Below are positions 48,946 to 57,980 of a stretch of 60,846 nt of DNA, in pieces. Numbering within the stretch: position 1 is the stretch's first letter; each line of letters opens with the position of its first letter. Made by a program: the position numbers and the translations under genes. The notes beneath the pieces were generated by a model, which did no database searches, had not been told where the DNA came from, and saw only the letters and a list, made by a program, of their open reading frames with translations. This DNA is from Clostridia bacterium (lineage in GTDB: Bacteria; Bacillota; Clostridia; Christensenellales; Aristaeellaceae), in NCBI GenBank assembly GCA_017524725.1, contig JAFXUZ010000073.1:1-60846 (forward strand), written 5' to 3'.

Positions 48946-49896
48946 ATGATTTCAGTAATCATACCGATGTACAATGCACAGGCATCGATAGGGGAGTGTC
49001 TCCGGTCGCTTACAAAACAGACATATAAGGATATCGAAATCATAGTGGTCAATGACGGTTCCACAGATGACAGCCCTAAGATCGTTGAGAAGATGGCAAG
49101 CTGCGACAGCAGGATCCGCTGCATCAGCCAGCCGAATGGTGGTGTCAGTCAGGCCAGGAATCACGGAATCAGCGTCAGCAAAGGGAATTATCTTTGCTTT
49201 GTCGACAGTGACGACGCTGTTACGGAAGATTATCTTAGCTGTCTGCTGAACAGCATGTTGGATACGGGATCAGATATAACCATCTGTGGCTTTCAGATGG
49301 TTACAGACAACATTATCCAGGATAAGATCCTGGATCCGGCCGCCTATGCGAGCTTAAGCGGAAAGATAACAGAAGACCTGTATGTATTGAGAGACTTTAT
49401 CAATTCACCCTGGATGAAGCTGTATAGGGCTGAGATCATCAGGAAGCACTGCATAAACTTTCCGCCGGAAATGGTCATTGCGGAAGATCAGTGTTTCAAT
49501 TATCGTTATTATGAGGTCTGTTCATCGGTTTCGTTTGTCAATAAGCCGAATTATATTTACTATTATACGGATTCTGGTCTTGCTTCAAGGAAGATGATGA
49601 AGTGTTTTCAGAATGATTTGGATAATATACGGAGCAAATCTGTTTTCGTTCAGGAAAAGAAGATCAGGAACGGTGAATATATCGTTGCGTGGGATATTTG
49701 CTGCGCAGCCCGGAAGTATGTATTTGTATCTGATGGGTGTAACTCTGTCCTGCAATCCAGCAAACGACTAAGAAAACTGTCCTCCTTTTGCCCGAAGGTC
49801 CATCTGAAAACAAAAAAAGAGGACCTGCTTTTTCAACTCATTAGATACAGACTGTGTATCGTCTATGTACTTTATCATAGGATCACGCATAAGTGA
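48946..49896 (+). CDS. GT2-family glycosyltransferase
   Basis: A 316-residue GT-A fold enzyme: SVIIPMYNAQASIGECLRSL, IIVVNDGSTDDSPKIVEKM, NGGVSQARNHGIS and FVDSDDAV as the metal-binding DxD. GAGGAG precedes the ATG by 9 nt. A 133-bp gene-free spacer separates it from the GT4 gene. Its GC content is intermediate between its neighbours, which suggests a different origin from the preceding AT-rich genes. Its stop overlaps the start of the polymerase gene. Confidence 0.87.
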   Translation: MISVIIPMYNAQASIGECLRSLTKQTYKDIEIIVVNDGSTDDSPKIVEKMASCDSRIRCISQPNGGVSQARNHGISVSKGNYLCFVDSDDAVTEDYLSCLLNSMLDTGSDITICGFQMVTDNIIQDKILDPAAYASLSGKITEDLYVLRDFINSPWMKLYRAEIIRKHCINFPPEMVIAEDQCFNYRYYEVCSSVSFVNKPNYIYYYTDSGLASRKMMKCFQNDLDNIRSKSVFVQEKKIRNGEYIVAWDICCAARKYVFVSDGCNSVLQSSKRLRKLSSFCPKVHLKTKKEDLLFQLIRYRLCIVYVLYHRITHK

Positions 49897-51188
49897 GCCT
49901 CTGTGATCCGGGATCCGTGCAGTGTTCTCAGGTCCGGCAGAAGAAACGGCTGGACGGAGACTATTCTGATTCCGTACCGAAGATGGCCCAAAAGGAGAAA
50001 GATCAGTTGATTGTATTTGCATGCTTGTTATTCTGGGGAATGCTGGGACTTTTTATACCCAGAGAATATCTGCGGGCGTACATGGTTTTCGCGTCCATAT
50101 GCTTGGCAGCCCTTTACTTTTTCTTTGTTCCTCCAATTACATATGACCTGAGTAGATATTACGAGCTGCTCCATGTTATCAGGAAAACGGATTTATGGAC
50201 AGTCCTTTTTGGTGATCTTAAGACAAACAATATCCTTTGGGAGACTTACAGTTCAGGATCAAGACTTTATCTTCTGTATGCATATATCATAAGTTTGCTT
50301 CGAATCGATGCGTTGCTTCCTTTCATTTCCGGAGTGATCATTTACTGCTGTGCTTCCAAACTGGTCATTCTTGCCGCTGAGGACTCGGAAGAGGAGATTG
50401 CTGACTGGAAATTGGGGTTCTGTTTCCTGTTTTTGCTCCTTATGATGGATTTCAGATCAATTTCCGGAATCCGTAATATGCTTACGTTTACAGTGTTTGC
50501 ATATATTCTGTATTACGATCTTGTTAGAAAGTCAAATAGGCTGGTATGCTGGATCGCGTATATTGCGCTGATAGGTTTTCATTCCGCAATAATCATTCTT
50601 GTGTTATTACGGTTGCTGATGTTGTTTAAGCATGTCCCTATATTTGTGAGAATGCTTATTGCTTTCTCGTTTTTTTTCTTTGTGGAAACGCTCATCTCAA
50701 CTTTGTCGCGGTTTACTCAATACCCTATGGTCTCTATGCTGTTACAGAAGCTGACTGATTACTTTGTATACGGGGGAAGTACCTACCAGACCACGAGAGT
50801 AGTTATCAGATCTTTTGCGCTTGTTTTTTATCTCCTGATGTACCTTTACTTGAAAAGGAGCAGTTTTTTACCGCAGGTATTTAATGACTACACGGATTAT
50901 TTCCTTCTGGCCGCTTTTTTTGACTTCGGTACAATCGGACAATACGACACATTCCTCCGTATGCATTTTTTCCTGACTGTTGCAGTATGCCCGATGCTGC
51001 TGTGCTTTTTGCACCGAATTGTGGGTGAAACACCCGTGGAAATTGTAGTACCCGACAATAATGAAACAGGGGTAAAAGAGGTCATATTGTATGCGATGCT
51101 TGGTGTTTCTCTGATTATGGTTTCATATGTGTTTCTTACTGCCTATTATAGCCCAATGGACGGGCGTTTTACATTTTTTCTTATTTAG
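49893..51188 (+). CDS. EpsG/Wzy-like polysaccharide polymerase
   Basis: A 431-residue polytopic membrane protein with about ten hydrophobic helices. It has the EpsG-like pattern: PPITYDLSRYYELL near the second helix, DFRSISGIRNMLTFTVFAYILYY and GFHSAIIILVLL. It would polymerise flipped repeat units on the outer face of the membrane. The GTG at 49893 overlaps the GT2 stop but has no clear ribosome-binding site; ATG 49983 (MAQKEK) is an alternative that also begins before the first helix. It is the only polymerase candidate in the locus. Confidence 0.78.
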   Translation: MSLCDPGSVQCSQVRQKKRLDGDYSDSVPKMAQKEKDQLIVFACLLFWGMLGLFIPREYLRAYMVFASICLAALYFFFVPPITYDLSRYYELLHVIRKTDLWTVLFGDLKTNNILWETYSSGSRLYLLYAYIISLLRIDALLPFISGVIIYCCASKLVILAAEDSEEEIADWKLGFCFLFLLLMMDFRSISGIRNMLTFTVFAYILYYDLVRKSNRLVCWIAYIALIGFHSAIIILVLLRLLMLFKHVPIFVRMLIAFSFFFFVETLISTLSRFTQYPMVSMLLQKLTDYFVYGGSTYQTTRVVIRSFALVFYLLMYLYLKRSSFLPQVFNDYTDYFLLAAFFDFGTIGQYDTFLRMHFFLTVAVCPMLLCFLHRIVGETPVEIVVPDNNETGVKEVILYAMLGVSLIMVSYVFLTAYYSPMDGRFTFFLI

Positions 51189-51296
51189 GTTGTAAAACAG
51201 AATTCTGCATAATACTTTTTTCATTTAAGTGAAAGATAGTTATACAGATATCATAACACAGGTGACGTACCATTGGGAATATGGGAGGAAACCGTT

Positions 51297-52172
51297 GTGA
51301 AAGGAAAACATGCGTATCTGATTATGGCGCATCATAGATTTGATATACTAAAGATGTTATTAGCGGATTTGGATTACAGTAATAACGATATCTTCTTACA
51401 TATAGATAAAAAAACAAAGAATGTTCCTATTGATGAATTGAAAAAGTGCGTTAAGCGGTCAAGACTTATTTTCATCAAGAGAATTCCCGTGTATTGGGGG
51501 CATTCTTCACAAACACAGTGTGTTTTGAATCTCTTGAGGGCGGCAACAGATTATGCTGAATATGACTATTATCATTTTCTCGTTGGTGTTGAATTTCCAC
51601 TAAAAACACAGGAGAGAATTCATCAGTTTTTTGAGAATAATTACGGCAAAGAATTCATTGGATTTAAGAATGGACAAGGATTTGAAAAACGACTACAATA
51701 CTACTATTTCTTCCATAAGTATATCCGAGGTGGTAACTCATTGATAAAGAAATCACTGAGATATGCTGGAAGGATATTACTTGAGATTCAGAAGAAGATT
51801 GGGATAAACAGGCTGGAACATGATGCTGATTATTATAAGAAGGGTTATGCTAATTGGAGTATAACAGATGCTTTGGCAAGATTTTTTGTTGAGAATTCAA
51901 GGCAAATAATGCGTGAATGCAGATTATCATATCTGGGTGATGAAGTCTGCTTTCATACTTTAGTGTACCACTCGAGGTTTCTTTCCAATGTATATGATTT
52001 CGAAGATGAGTATCACTCAGCAATGAGAATTACGACATGGACAGATCCTCACAATCAATTTCATAAAGATGATGTTCCAATGCTAATTGAATCTGGCAGA
52101 CTATTTGCAAGGAAAATTGATGACGATCAAGCAATTGAAACGATTTCCCAGATCATACGGTTACGAGATTAG
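51297..52172 (+). CDS. GT14-like (core-2/I-branching) glycosyltransferase
   Basis: A 291-residue protein of the bacterial branch of family GT14. The features are AYLIMAHHRFDILKMLL at the start, IFLHIDKKTK, VYWGHSSQTQCVLNLL and DYYHFLVGVEFPLKTQERIHQFF. It probably makes a branch in the repeat unit. The start is GTG 51297: GGGAGG lies 8 nt upstream, whereas the longer open frame would start inside or before that site. It is very AT-rich. Confidence 0.82.
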   Translation: MKGKHAYLIMAHHRFDILKMLLADLDYSNNDIFLHIDKKTKNVPIDELKKCVKRSRLIFIKRIPVYWGHSSQTQCVLNLLRAATDYAEYDYYHFLVGVEFPLKTQERIHQFFENNYGKEFIGFKNGQGFEKRLQYYYFFHKYIRGGNSLIKKSLRYAGRILLEIQKKIGINRLEHDADYYKKGYANWSITDALARFFVENSRQIMRECRLSYLGDEVCFHTLVYHSRFLSNVYDFEDEYHSAMRITTWTDPHNQFHKDDVPMLIESGRLFARKIDDDQAIETISQIIRLRD

Positions 52173-52482
52173 TCATAACATTTATGTCAGAGCTTAATGA
52201 TGAATTTGTGATGGTGCAGGAACATCTAAAGAGGGAAGACAGGTGCTTTTTACCTGGATACCATGCCAGATAGCTGCATTAAGGAGCTTTGTTGGACATG
52301 ATAATACTCATCTGATCCTGATGGACGTAATTTGCTCTGGGGTCTTGTCCAGCCAACTGTAGCAATACAACATGAGACGTATTGAGAATTAGTTGAGTGG
52401 GAAAGAAAAACTTTGTGTTTTAGAACCAGAAAAACGGATGCAAAGTATTTGGCCTACATTCATATATTGGAGGCGGTAGTAT
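52173..52482. other. Gene-free spacer of 310 bp
   Basis: No open frame of note, RNA gene, repeat or mobile-element end is recognisable on either strand. The sequence is moderately AT-rich and could be decayed coding sequence left by cassette exchange, but nothing readable supports a specific origin. It ends with a GGAGG site for the pyruvyl transferase gene. Confidence 0.5.
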
Positions 52483-53550
52483 ATGCCAAAGAAAATTGGA
52501 ATCATTACAATATACGATGAAACAAACTATGGCAACAGGCTTCAAAATCTGGCTGTACAGACTTGTCTCAAAAATAGAGGATATGCTGTAAAAAACATAG
52601 TTTGGCGATATAGCAGGTTCAGATGGCTGGCTAAACCGTTCTGGCTTCGGTTTAGGTATTGGATTCAGCGGGATAAGATCTCGGGACGTTCCCTGACTTT
52701 TCGACGTTTCATTCACAGGTATACACCCACGCGATACTTTTTCAACAAAGATCGCAGTGTACCTGCTGAAATCTGTGAGGATTATGATTACTTTGTTACC
52801 GGGAGTGATCAAGTTTGGAACCTCGATATGCTCCGGGGATCACTTGAGTTGGGAATCTACTTTCTTACTTTTGCAGATGACAGAAAAAGAGTATGCATCA
52901 GTCCAAGTATCGGAGTAGCTACAGTGGGCGATGAGGATGCCGCATGGATGAGACAAGCGCTCAAGGGGTACAGATATCTTAGCTGCCGTGAAAAACAAGG
53001 CGCTCTTGAATTAAGCCGCATTACTGGTGAAGCATGCGAATGGCTGATCGACCCAACACTGTTTGTAACCAGAGAAGAATGGCAGAAGCTTCTCTCCATC
53101 AACTCTCATAAGAGGACGAGGCCATATGTGTTCGTGTTTTTTCTGGATGGTATGAGCGAGGAACTGAACCTCTTTATCCGGAGGTACGCAGCGGACCATT
53201 ACGAGATTATCAATCCATCGGATCAGGCCAGTTCGTGGTTTTGTATTGATCCTTCTGAGTTTGTTTCACTTCTTTCAGGCGCACACATGGTATTCACAGA
53301 TTCGTTTCATGTTTCCGCTTTTTCTATTAATTTACATGTCCCTTTTTACGTATTTAATAGAAAAAAGTGGAAGACGCTAAATTCCAGAATCGAATCACTC
53401 TGCGAAGTTTTCCAGATGAGCAGCAGGTATATCCCTGAGCAGAAAGCATTTACAATTCAGGAACATTGTGATTTTGAGGAGGCAGACCGTCAACTGGTGA
53501 CAGAGCGAAAAAGATTCTCGGCTTATTTGGATAAATGCTTTGAAGCGTAA
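52483..53550 (+). CDS. Polysaccharide pyruvyl transferase
   Basis: A 355-residue CsaB-type pyruvyl transferase that would add a ketal-linked pyruvate from PEP to a sugar, giving the polymer a negative charge. Landmarks are IGIITIYDETNYGNRLQNLAVQ at the N-terminus, DYDYFVTGSDQVWNL (donor-side loop), SCREKQGALEL and MVFTDSFHVSAFSI near the C-terminal active site (His-Ser-rich loop). A GGAGG site precedes the ATG. It is followed by a flippase and a FrhB-like gene, a set commonly seen together in Firmicutes EPS clusters. Confidence 0.88.
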   Translation: MPKKIGIITIYDETNYGNRLQNLAVQTCLKNRGYAVKNIVWRYSRFRWLAKPFWLRFRYWIQRDKISGRSLTFRRFIHRYTPTRYFFNKDRSVPAEICEDYDYFVTGSDQVWNLDMLRGSLELGIYFLTFADDRKRVCISPSIGVATVGDEDAAWMRQALKGYRYLSCREKQGALELSRITGEACEWLIDPTLFVTREEWQKLLSINSHKRTRPYVFVFFLDGMSEELNLFIRRYAADHYEIINPSDQASSWFCIDPSEFVSLLSGAHMVFTDSFHVSAFSINLHVPFYVFNRKKWKTLNSRIESLCEVFQMSSRYIPEQKAFTIQEHCDFEEADRQLVTERKRFSAYLDKCFEA

Positions 53551-53564
53551 AGGAGAGGGAAAGT

Positions 53565-55100
53565 TTGCGTGGTAACCAACTGAAGGCGGGGGCATTTTTG
53601 TCATATCTGCAGACAGCGGTGAGCGTTCTTGTCGGGCTCATCTACACCCCGGTAATGATACGCCTGCTAGGACAGAGCGAGTATGGCCTTTATAATACCG
53701 TCGCTTCCACCATCTCAATACTGTCTGTTTTGAGCCTGGGTTTCAACAGCGGCTATATTCGATACTACTCGGGATACAAAAAAGAGGAGAACCGGGATGC
53801 GATTAACAGCTTGAATGGACTTTTCCTGCTGATTTTTTGCATTATCGGGCTGGTGGCTTTAGCGTGCGGTTTATTTCTGACGGAACACTTGGAACTGGTT
53901 TTTAAGTCCGGCCTCACTTCGGAGGAATATGGCATTGCCCGCACACTGATGCTTCTTTTGACCTTCAATCTGGCAATATCTTTTCCCATGAGTGTTTTTC
54001 AGAACATCATCTCAGCTCATGAGCGCTTTGTCTTCCTGAAATTGCTTGGGGTTTTGAAGACCGTGCTTGGCCCAATGCTGACCTTGCCGCTGCTGCTGAT
54101 GGGATATCGTTCTGTAGCCCTTGTTTCAGTTACTGTTCTGGTCTCCCTGATAGCGGATATCTGCTACTTGGTCTATGTCAAGAAGATCTTAAAAGAGAAA
54201 TTCTGTTTCCGCCATTTTGAAAAAGGACTCCTGCAACACCTGTTTACTTATACGGTATTCATTGCTTTGAACACAATCATTGACCAGATCAACTGGAATG
54301 TCGATAAAGTACTGTTGGGACGGTTCAAGGGGACGGAAGCTGTAGCGATTTATGCTGTGGGATTCACCTTGTATAACTACTACATGACCATATCTCTGGC
54401 TGTGTCCGGCGTGTTCACACCACGGATTCATAAAATGTACAACGATTTCAAAGACGATCCTGAGAAGATGAATGCGGGATTTACCGATTTATTCATTCGA
54501 GTCGGAAGGATTCAGTTCCTAATCCTCGGCCTTGTCGCCAGCGGAATCGTCTTCTTTGGCAGAACGTTTATTCACTTCTGGGCCGGTGTGGGATTTGAGG
54601 ATGCCTATCCTGTAGCGCTTCTGCTGGTACTGCCCGCATCGGTTGCGCTGGTTCAGAATGTTGGTATTGAAGTCCAGCGTGCACAGAATAAACACCAATT
54701 CAGAAGCATTGTATATACGTTTATGGCTCTGATCAATCTGGTACTCTCCTGGTTTCTATGCCAGATGTACGGACCCGTGGGCAGCGCTTTCGGCACGGCT
54801 GTCTCTTTAATCATAGCCAACGGAATCATTATGAATATCTACTATCACAGGCACTGTGGGATAGATATCCCTTCATTTTGGAATAACATTTTACGGATGA
54901 GTATGGGGTTCTTGATCCCGTTTGGCTTTGGATTTATTGTCAATCGCTTCTTGCCAGGCGGTTCCATAATATGGTTGGGAATTGGCATAGTTGCTTATAC
55001 ACTGGTTTATTGTGTAAGCGTATGGATGATCAGTATGAATGATTATGAGAAAACCCTGATAAGCAAACCTTTGCGTCGAATCCTGCGGAGAAATCGGTGA
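53565..55100 (+). CDS. Wzx-type polysaccharide flippase
   Basis: A 511-residue MOP-superfamily flippase with about 12-14 transmembrane helices. The beginning GAFLSYLQTAVSVLVGLIYTPVMIRLLGQSEYGLYNTVAS is diagnostic of the polysaccharide-export branch. It carries undecaprenyl-linked repeat units across the membrane for the EpsG-like polymerase. It starts at TTG 53565 after AAGGAGAGGG, and no later ATG preserves the first helix. It is more GC-rich than the preceding genes. Confidence 0.9.
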   Translation: MRGNQLKAGAFLSYLQTAVSVLVGLIYTPVMIRLLGQSEYGLYNTVASTISILSVLSLGFNSGYIRYYSGYKKEENRDAINSLNGLFLLIFCIIGLVALACGLFLTEHLELVFKSGLTSEEYGIARTLMLLLTFNLAISFPMSVFQNIISAHERFVFLKLLGVLKTVLGPMLTLPLLLMGYRSVALVSVTVLVSLIADICYLVYVKKILKEKFCFRHFEKGLLQHLFTYTVFIALNTIIDQINWNVDKVLLGRFKGTEAVAIYAVGFTLYNYYMTISLAVSGVFTPRIHKMYNDFKDDPEKMNAGFTDLFIRVGRIQFLILGLVASGIVFFGRTFIHFWAGVGFEDAYPVALLLVLPASVALVQNVGIEVQRAQNKHQFRSIVYTFMALINLVLSWFLCQMYGPVGSAFGTAVSLIIANGIIMNIYYHRHCGIDIPSFWNNILRMSMGFLIPFGFGFIVNRFLPGGSIIWLGIGIVAYTLVYCVSVWMISMNDYEKTLISKPLRRILRRNR

Positions 55101-55128
55101 AAAGTCTGTCATGTGAGGTTGAAAAGAT

Positions 55129-56307
55129 ATGAAAACAATTCAACAGGTAGGGATGGATTGCTGCGGATGCGGAGCTTGTGCAATAGCGTGTCCGAAGAGC
55201 TGTATCCGGATGGCGCCAAATGAGGAGGGATTCCTTTACCCGGAAACAGATGAAAATACTTGTATCCATTGCAGCCGGTGCGAGAGCGTTTGTCCGGTTC
55301 TGCATGTAGGTGAACATAATGCGGAAGATTTCCGTGAAGCTTGGGCCGTGACCCAGAAGGACAGTCATATCCTTCAGGCGAGTTCTTCTGGCGGACTGTT
55401 CACAGCGTTGGCAACGGCAATCCTGGAAACAGGTGGGTGTGTCTTTGGTGTGGGATTCACAAAGGATTTCCGTCGCGTCCACTGCATTATGGCCGACAAG
55501 CCTGAGCAGTTGGCGCTTTTGCGCGGTTCAAAATATCTGCAGTCTGAGACAGACGGTGGCTATGCAAAGGTAAAGCAGCAGCTGGAACAAGGTCGTCCGG
55601 TTCTTTTTTCCGGGACTCCCTGTCAGGTTGCCGGACTGAGGCAGTTTCTCGGGCGGGAATATAAGAATCTGTACGTAATAGATATCATTTGTCACGGCAC
55701 ACCTTCGGCGCTTGTATGGCAGCATTATCTTGATCACATTGCCGGGAAGAACGGGCAAAAGACAGTCAGCGTGAATTACAGGCATAAACAATTTGGCTGG
55801 CATCGGTATGGTCTTGAAGTACTGTTTGCGGATGGGAAACGATTTTTTCAGGAATATACAGAGAATTCTTATATGAAGGTTTTTTTGCGGGATTATTGTC
55901 TCCGTGAATCTTGTTATCATTGCGTGGTCAAGGAGACGGGCTCTGTCTCTGATCTGACAATCGGTGATTTTTGGGGTGTAAAGAATGTGCTCCCCGAAGT
56001 TGAGAACAGCATGGGGGTATCGCTGGCGCTTATACACACGGAAAAGGGAAAGCAGTTGTTCGAACGGACGGAGCCAATGGTAGAAAAGCAGCGGGCAGAT
56101 TATGCGGCCGCACTTGCTGCCAACCCTGCAATGACCCGATCCGTGAGAAGACCGGAAGCTCGGAGCAGTTTCTTTCACGATCTGACCGAGATGCCTTGGC
56201 GGGATATAGAGCGTAAATATGCAAAGGATAAGATTGCAATTATCATCAAACGAGAGCTGTTCCGTTCCTTTGTTGGCGTAGTCTATAGAAAACTGCGTCA
56301 ACGGTAA
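55129..56307 (+). CDS. FrhB-like flavin/iron-sulfur oxidoreductase of EPS clusters
   Basis: A 392-residue coenzyme F420 hydrogenase/dehydrogenase beta-subunit-like protein. Two [4Fe-4S] motifs occur near the N-terminus (CCGCGACAIACP and CIHCSRCESVCP), followed by the FrhB domain (SSSGGLFTALATAIL, FSGTPCQVAGLRQFL, DIICHGTPSALVW) and a Cys pair in CYHCVV. Members in capsule loci travel with pyruvyl transferases and probably reduce or oxidise a carbohydrate or flavin substrate. No proof of the reaction exists. It has a weak GAGG site. Confidence 0.85.
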   Translation: MKTIQQVGMDCCGCGACAIACPKSCIRMAPNEEGFLYPETDENTCIHCSRCESVCPVLHVGEHNAEDFREAWAVTQKDSHILQASSSGGLFTALATAILETGGCVFGVGFTKDFRRVHCIMADKPEQLALLRGSKYLQSETDGGYAKVKQQLEQGRPVLFSGTPCQVAGLRQFLGREYKNLYVIDIICHGTPSALVWQHYLDHIAGKNGQKTVSVNYRHKQFGWHRYGLEVLFADGKRFFQEYTENSYMKVFLRDYCLRESCYHCVVKETGSVSDLTIGDFWGVKNVLPEVENSMGVSLALIHTEKGKQLFERTEPMVEKQRADYAAALAANPAMTRSVRRPEARSSFFHDLTEMPWRDIERKYAKDKIAIIIKRELFRSFVGVVYRKLRQR

Positions 56308-56501
56308 GATTAAAACCATTCACTTGACTGTACCAACCGATGCTTTATCTGTGACAGAGGATTGACAAGAAGCAGAACCATGTAGCGTGTCAACCAGAAA
56401 TAGGAATTTGCACAGTGGCATAATGCGCTGTTTAAGGCAATTGATATCACCCCGCACGCGGAAGATATGGCTAATTATTTGATTAGAAGGTCTAAAAAGA
56501 T

Positions 56502-57701
56502 ATGATTACAAAGCAAGAGAATCCAAAATCATCGTTGAATGAACAACTGTTGGAAGTAGTTCAGGCATCCATTCGAAACACACCCGTTCCAAAGGTAAAC
56601 AAAATAATATATGAAGAGATGAAGGCGCACACGATTCAGGCACTTGCAGCGCCAATTTTGGGTTCACTTTCTCTTCCGGAAGACTTATACCATGAATGGG
56701 AACATGACATCCTTCAGCGGGTTTATCATTGGTATAGGTATTGCGAGATTCAGTCCTCGCTGCCAATTTCGGTGCCGTATGTGGTTCTGAAAGGTATGTC
56801 GGCTGCACAATACTACCCGCATCCCGAATATCGTATAATGGGCGACATTGATATCATGACCCGACGTGAAGATTTTAATTCGGCTTGTGATATGCTGTTG
56901 CAAAACGGATTTGTTGAGACGACGGATATTGGTGATGATCGGGTTAGAACTTTTCGCGGCAAGGGAATCGAGATTGAAGTTCATCGCTTTTATGCGCTGC
57001 GTCATAATGCAGAAGAAACGCGGATATTAGATCAGTTGATTTTTGATCACATCAATGAATCCCATGTCCTTCCAGATCTGGTCAACGGTTTGACTCTCAT
57101 TGAGCATGTAAACCATCATCTGGAGGGTGGGATTGGCCTTCGTCAGATTCTGGACTGGTATATGTTTGTAGACAAATGCCTCTCTGATGATGCGTGGCCT
57201 GCCTTTCAAGCAATTGCCCAAAAGACCGGGCACGAACGGCTTGCCATCATTGTAACAAGAATGTGCGAGCTGTATCTTGGCTTACCACCGCATAAATGGT
57301 GTGAAGATGCCGACGAGCAGGTGTGTGAGGAGCTGATGTTGTTCATACTGGCAAGCGGAAATTTCGGGAGAAAGAATTCTCAGGATCATCGTACGAGCAT
57401 GGAGGCTCTGTCGTACTCCAATACCCTTCGGGGAGCAATTCAATATCTAACACGACGCGGTATGATGAACTGGAAAGCAGCACAAAAATATCCAATTCTT
57501 CGCCCGATCGCGTGCATTTATCAGATGAACAGGTATTTTTTTAAAGGACTTTTCAGGAGAGGGAGTGTTGGAAAGTTCAAAGATGAAATATCGGAATCAA
57601 AACGTTTGGACAAGCTGTTTGATTCAGTTGGTATTGCTAGAGATAGAGATGGTCGGGTGTTCTACATAGATGGGAAATATAAAATCAAGTTACCTCATTA
57701 A
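56502..57701 (+). CDS. Nucleotidyltransferase-fold protein (NTP_transf_5 type), paralogue A
   Basis: A 399-residue protein of the uncharacterised NTP_transf_5 family. The nucleotidyltransferase core is VVLKGMSAAQYYPHPEYRIMGDIDIM with the GDIDI metal-binding aspartates (about 115-119), then IEVHRF. The C-terminal half is helical (GLRQILDWYMFVDKC, MCELYLG) and ends with a basic-to-hydrophobic stretch. It is a paralogue of 57981-59156. Such proteins occur in capsule clusters, and any transfer of a nucleotidyl or phospho-group to the glycan is inference. Confidence 0.78.
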   Translation: MITKQENPKSSLNEQLLEVVQASIRNTPVPKVNKIIYEEMKAHTIQALAAPILGSLSLPEDLYHEWEHDILQRVYHWYRYCEIQSSLPISVPYVVLKGMSAAQYYPHPEYRIMGDIDIMTRREDFNSACDMLLQNGFVETTDIGDDRVRTFRGKGIEIEVHRFYALRHNAEETRILDQLIFDHINESHVLPDLVNGLTLIEHVNHHLEGGIGLRQILDWYMFVDKCLSDDAWPAFQAIAQKTGHERLAIIVTRMCELYLGLPPHKWCEDADEQVCEELMLFILASGNFGRKNSQDHRTSMEALSYSNTLRGAIQYLTRRGMMNWKAAQKYPILRPIACIYQMNRYFFKGLFRRGSVGKFKDEISESKRLDKLFDSVGIARDRDGRVFYIDGKYKIKLPH

Positions 57702-57767
57702 GGGGTGTCATTACAGAAAAAAGATAATTGCTGACTATGATAAAGAATGGGTTATGGGAACAGATAT

Positions 57768-57791
57768 GGAGACGGCGATAACGCCGTCTCC
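57768..57791. repeat. Perfect hairpin between the two nucleotidyltransferase paralogues
   Basis: GGAGACGGCG and CGCCGTCTCC are perfect 10-bp arms around ATAA. No T-run follows. It sits in a 279-bp spacer (57702-57980) with no gene. This may be a processing or partial termination site. Confidence 0.6.
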
Positions 57792-57980
57792 GGGCCGTCC
57801 CGTACGGATTCACGTTATTCAGGTTGGAGGAGGCGAAGCATGGTAATCGTCAATTTCTGCTTTTCAGCCCTTGGAAATTGCTAATTACACGTTTGGCTGA
57901 TTGAGGTTTTTTTGCATGAAATATTAAATATCTCCGTTGCTTTGAAGACGTTTCCAGATTTGTAGAATCGTTAAGTAATT

